53,738 nucleotides of DNA from an uncultured Blautia sp. Lineage in GTDB: Bacteria; Bacillota; Clostridia; Lachnospirales; Lachnospiraceae. The stretch is from NCBI GenBank assembly GCA_934424575.1, contig CAKRXU010000018.1, positions 1 through 53,738 of the forward strand. Direction: 5' to 3'. Below are positions 50,885 through 53,738 of the stretch, in pieces (the first letter of the stretch is position 1; every line of letters starts with the position of its first letter). The position numbers were made by a program, and so were the translations under genes. The notes below the pieces were generated by a model. That model ran no database searches. It was given only the letters and a program-made list of their open reading frames with translations, and had not been told where the DNA came from.

Positions 50885-51424
50885 TTATTTAGCAAAAGGC
50901 ATATTGAACTGAGTTAACAGCTCACGAGCCTCTTCGTCTGTCTTAGCAGTTGTAACGAAGATGATGTCCATACCTCTTACTTTGTCTACCTTATCGTACT
51001 CAACTTCTGGGAAGATAAGCTGTTCTTTGATTCCCAGTGCGTAGTTTCCTCTGCCATCGAAAGCGTTCGGGTTAACACCACGGAAGTCACGTACACGAGG
51101 AAGAGCAAGGTTGATAAGACGATCAGCGAATTCATACATCTTCTCGCCTCTTAAGGTAACCTTACAACCGATCGGCATACCCTCTCTGATTTTGAAGTTA
51201 GCTACTGATTTTTTAGCTTTTGTAGCGATTGCTTTCTGACCTGTGATCAGTTCCATATCAGCGATTGCTGCATCAAGAAGCTTAGCGTTTTCTTTAGCTT
51301 CACCAACACCCATGTTGATAACGATCTTATCGAGTTTTGGCACTTCCATAACGTTTTTATATTCAAATTTTTTGGTCATGGCATCCATGATCTCATTTTT
51401 GTAAAGTTCTTTTAATCTACTCAC
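50885..51424 (-). CDS. rplE: 50S ribosomal protein L5
   Basis: 179 aa; 5S rRNA- and P-site tRNA-contacting protein. DKIVINMGVGEA, GQKAIATKAKKSVANFKIRE, GCKVTLRGEKMYEF and DIIFVTTAKTDEEARELL are typical. Confidence 0.97.
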   Translation of the reverse strand: MSRLKELYKNEIMDAMTKKFEYKNVMEVPKLDKIVINMGVGEAKENAKLLDAAIADMELITGQKAIATKAKKSVANFKIREGMPIGCKVTLRGEKMYEFADRLINLALPRVRDFRGVNPNAFDGRGNYALGIKEQLIFPEVEYDKVDKVRGMDIIFVTTAKTDEEARELLTQFNMPFAK

Positions 51425-51445
51425 TTGTCATGCCTCCTCTCTTAA

Positions 51446-51757
51446 TTAATCGATTACTTTACCTGTTGCTTTAGCAACACGTACTTTTTTGTCTCCATCC
51501 ATCTGGAATCCAACTCTTGTTGCTTTTCCGTCTACAACGAGCATTACGTTGGAAACATGAAGAGCAGCTTCTTTTGTTGTGATTCCGCCAGCCTGGTTTG
51601 CTGCTGATGGTTTGTTGTGCTTTGTAACCATGTTGATACCTTCAACGATTACGGTGTTGTCTTTTACGTTAACGGCAAGAACTTTGCCTTCTTTGCCTTT
51701 ATCTTTACCAGCGATCACTTTAACAGTGTCGCCTTTTTTAATTTTCATAGCTGACAT
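51446..51757 (-). CDS. rplX: 50S ribosomal protein L24
   Basis: 103 aa; KOW-type RNA-binding protein (KKGDTVKVIAGKDKGKEGKV) and assembly initiator. ATG 51757 is 7 nt after GGAGGG, so the MSAMKIKK form is preferred over the inner Met. Confidence 0.96.
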   Translation of the reverse strand: MSAMKIKKGDTVKVIAGKDKGKEGKVLAVNVKDNTVIVEGINMVTKHNKPSAANQAGGITTKEAALHVSNVMLVVDGKATRVGFQMDGDKKVRVAKATGKVID

Positions 51758-51768
51758 TAGGCACCCTC

Positions 51769-52137
51769 CTATAATACTTCCGGAGCTAAGGAAACGATCT
51801 TCATGAATTTCTTCTCACGAAGCTCTCTGGCAACTGGTCCAAAGATACGTGTTCCTTTCGGAGTTAAATCGTCTTTAATGATTACGGCTGCGTTTTCATC
51901 GAAACGGATGTAAGATCCGTCTTTACGACGAGCGCCTTTTTTGGTACGAACAACAACAGCTTTAACTACGTCACCTTTTTTAACAACGCCGCCTGGTGTT
52001 GCATCTTTAACAGTAGCAACGATAGTATCACCGATGTTTGCATATCTTCTTGTAGAGCCACCCATAACACGGATACAAAGGATTTCTTTTGCACCAGTGT
52101 TGTCGGCAACTTTCAGTCTAGTTTCCTGCTGAATCAT
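51769..52137 (-). CDS. rplN: 50S ribosomal protein L14
   Basis: 122 aa. MIQQETRLKVADNTGAKEIL, RYANIGDTIVATVKDATPGG and IFGPVARELREKKFMKIVSL are diagnostic. Located at the 30S interface. Confidence 0.97.
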   Translation of the reverse strand: MIQQETRLKVADNTGAKEILCIRVMGGSTRRYANIGDTIVATVKDATPGGVVKKGDVVKAVVVRTKKGARRKDGSYIRFDENAAVIIKDDLTPKGTRIFGPVARELREKKFMKIVSLAPEVL

Positions 52138-52150
52138 ACTGGTTTCCTCC

Positions 52151-52405
52151 TTATTTCACTTTCTCTACGATCTCAACCAGTCTCCATCTCTTGTCTTTGG
52201 ACAGCGGTCTGGTTTCCATTACTTTAACGGTATCACCGATATTGCACTCATTGTTCTCATCATGAGCTTTGAGCTTATATGTTCTCTTTACGATTTTTTT
52301 GTAAAGAGGATGTTTTACATGGTCTTCGATAGCAACAACAATGGTCTTGTCCATCTTATTGCTGACAACCTTACCCACACGGGTCTTTCTCAGATTTCTT
52401 TCCAC
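52151..52405 (-). CDS. rpsQ: 30S ribosomal protein S17
   Basis: 84 aa OB-fold protein. RKTRVGKVVSNKMDKTIVV, KHPLYKKIVKRT and IGDTVKVMETRPLSKDKRWR match the family. AGGAGG precedes the ATG. Confidence 0.97.
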   Translation of the reverse strand: MERNLRKTRVGKVVSNKMDKTIVVAIEDHVKHPLYKKIVKRTYKLKAHDENNECNIGDTVKVMETRPLSKDKRWRLVEIVEKVK

Positions 52406-52427
52406 GATTATTTCCTCCTACTATTCA

Positions 52428-52637
52428 CTATTTAGCAGCGTTTGCCTGCTCAGTGATTACTGTCTGGATTCTGGCAATATTTTTGCGAACCTCTTTGATT
52501 CTGCTTGTATTGTCTAACTGATTGGTTGCATTCTGAAATCTCAGATTGAAAAGTTCTTTCTTAGCAGCTACTAATTCTTCATTTAATTCTGCAGCTGATT
52601 TTGCCTTTAAATCTTCTACGAATTTATTAATTTTCAC
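52428..52637 (-). CDS. rpmC: 50S ribosomal protein L29
   Basis: 69 aa with a GTG start at 52637 (MKINKFVEDLKAKSAAELNE), 8 nt after AAGGCGG. A GTG at 52646 is also in frame, but MKINK is the normal L29 beginning. The start lies inside the last codons of rplP (11-nt overlap), so translation is coupled. Confidence 0.94.
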   Translation of the reverse strand: MKINKFVEDLKAKSAAELNEELVAAKKELFNLRFQNATNQLDNTSRIKEVRKNIARIQTVITEQANAAK

Positions 52638-53064
52638 TGTTATCACCGCCTTCTAAGTCTGCACGAGAAACGATTTTACATTTACATGGTAACTTGTGCA
52701 TTGCAAGACGTAATGCTTCACGAGCGATCTCTTCAGAAACGCCTGCGATTTCGAACATTACACGTCCTGGCTTAACAACTGCTACCCAGTATTCAAGGGA
52801 ACCTTTTCCGGAACCCATACGTGTTTCTGCTGGTTTCGCTGTTACTGGTTTATCCGGGAAAATCTTAATCCAAACCTGACCACCACGTTTAATGTAACGT
52901 GTCATGGCAACACGGGCTGCTTCGATCTGGTTAGATCTGATCCAGCAAGGTTCGGTAGCAACAAGTCCGAATTCACCATAGTTGATCTTATTACCTCTAA
53001 GGGCTTTACCTCTCATGGAGCCACGGAACTGTTTACGACGTTTTACTCTTTTTGGCATTAACAT
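52627..53064 (-). CDS. rplP: 50S ribosomal protein L16
   Basis: 145 aa. MLMPKRVKRRKQFRGSMRGK start, GEFGLVATEPCWI, RMGSGKGSLEYWVAVVKPGR. Its ATG overlaps the rpsC stop (TAATG). L16 organises the aminoacyl-tRNA site of the 50S subunit. Confidence 0.97.
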   Translation of the reverse strand: MLMPKRVKRRKQFRGSMRGKALRGNKINYGEFGLVATEPCWIRSNQIEAARVAMTRYIKRGGQVWIKIFPDKPVTAKPAETRMGSGKGSLEYWVAVVKPGRVMFEIAGVSEEIAREALRLAMHKLPCKCKIVSRADLEGGDNSEN

Positions 53065-53720
53065 TATTTATCGCTCCCTTCCTTATTTCCTTTAGTAGGA
53101 AGTACTTCACCGTTGTATACCCAAGCTTTTACACCAACTTTTCCGTAAGTTGTGTCAGCTTCTGCAAATCCATAATCAATGTCAGCACGAAGTGTCTGAA
53201 GCGGGATTGTTCCCTCGCTGTAGAACTCTGTACGAGCCATATCAGCTCCACCAAGACGTCCGGATACGGATGTTTTGATTCCCTTTGCTCCTGCTTTCAT
53301 TGTTCTCTGCATTGTAGACTTCATAGCACGTCTGAAGGAGATACGGTTCTCAAGCTGAAGTGCAATGTTCTCAGCAACAAGCTGTGCATCTCTGTCAGGT
53401 CTCTTAACTTCTTTGATGTCTACGATGAGTTTTTTATCTGTGTATTTCTGTAATTCAGCTTTAACTTTTTCGATCTCAGATCCGCCCTTACCGATTACGA
53501 TACCCGGTTTAGCAGTGTAAATGATGATCTTAACTCTGTCAGATGCTCTCTCGATCTCAATCTTGGAAACACCTGCACTGTAAAGTTTTTTCTTTAAAAA
53601 TGTTCTGATATTATAGTCTTCAACCAGGTAATCTGCAAAATCTGCTTCTGCATACCATCTGGAATCCCAATCCTTGATAACACCGACTCTAAGGCCATGT
53701 GGGTTAACTTTCTGTCCCAT
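53064..53720 (-). CDS. rpsC: 30S ribosomal protein S3
   Basis: 218 aa, complete. MGQKVNPHGLRVGVIKDWDS, KH domain with GIVIGKGGSEIEKVK, and C-terminal GAKGIKTSVSGRLGGADMAR. AAGGAGG precedes the ATG. The preceding gene, expected to be rplV, lies beyond the right edge. Confidence 0.97.
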   Translation of the reverse strand: MGQKVNPHGLRVGVIKDWDSRWYAEADFADYLVEDYNIRTFLKKKLYSAGVSKIEIERASDRVKIIIYTAKPGIVIGKGGSEIEKVKAELQKYTDKKLIVDIKEVKRPDRDAQLVAENIALQLENRISFRRAMKSTMQRTMKAGAKGIKTSVSGRLGGADMARTEFYSEGTIPLQTLRADIDYGFAEADTTYGKVGVKAWVYNGEVLPTKGNKEGSDK

Positions 53721-53738
53721 GCTTTTCCTCCTTATCTT

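Noticed and set aside
1..53738. CRISPR arrays, tRNA/rRNA genes, insertion sequences, prophage
   Set aside because: No regularly spaced direct repeats, no tRNA-like folds and no transposase, integrase or phage genes were recognised on either strand.

Overview
The window is a stretch of chromosome from a low-GC, spore-forming Firmicute, almost certainly a Lachnospiraceae clostridium. The evidence is the clostridial single-chain PurL, the sporulation cassette spoIIGA-sigE, a T-box upstream of thrS, type-Z S14, an enlarged L17, MurT/GatD and strong AGGAGG-type ribosome-binding sites. Genus cannot be fixed from the sequence alone. Nearly everything is on the minus strand; only a LysR regulator (about 23.5 kb) and xpt (about 27.1 kb) run forward.

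Layout by coordinate (minus-strand transcription runs right to left). 1-3.75 kb: two secreted proteins with shared fibronectin-III repeats, one with a CAP/SCP domain (cut by the window edge) and one with a transglutaminase-like domain lacking its catalytic cysteine. 3.9-8.1 kb: two large paralogous membrane proteins, one of the DUF2298/'YYY' family. 8.2-10.6 kb: a CwlD-like amidase, sigE and spoIIGA, with a Spo0A-type promoter. 10.8-13.25 kb: thrS with a Thr-specific T-box. 13.4-19.4 kb: a LacI-regulated sugar ABC importer with a GH13 glucosidase and matching palindromic operators. 19.6-23.3 kb: purL; 23.5-24.4 kb: a LysR regulator. 24.4-26.9 kb: yedF, DUF3343, a small unknown gene, a CsoR-type repressor and an Mrp ATPase. 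27.1-27.7 kb: xpt. 27.8-29.9 kb: an orphan sugar-binding lipoprotein and a WYL-type regulator. 30.0-32.1 kb: gatD-murT. 32.2-32.9 kb: a LytTR regulator whose phosphoacceptor is Glu.

33.2-53.7 kb is the S10/spc/alpha ribosomal protein supercluster (rplQ, rpoA, rpsD, rpsK, rpsM, rpmJ; then infA, map, adk, secY, rplO ... rpsC). It is split between infA and rpmJ by about 8.1 kb of non-ribosomal genes. These are a secreted lipocalin-like protein, a DUF4428 protein with an 11-residue tandem repeat, a double zinc-ribbon membrane protein, a TPM-domain protein, and a signalling trio (a multi-TM sensor interrupted by an in-frame TGA, a histidine kinase, a LuxR-type regulator). rpmJ has its own consensus-like promoter, and a bidirectional terminator and a GC-rich palindrome lie next to infA, so the distal ribosomal genes are transcriptionally separated. 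This island is the best candidate for an undescribed system: it reads as an envelope-sensing or membrane-quality module with its own two-component control.

Other points of interest are catalytic or phosphoacceptor substitutions in two proteins, a G9 tract next to a promoter, and a family of small GTTACTG/CAGTAAC palindromes scattered through the gaps. All gene calls are from reading translations and motifs; no database search was run.
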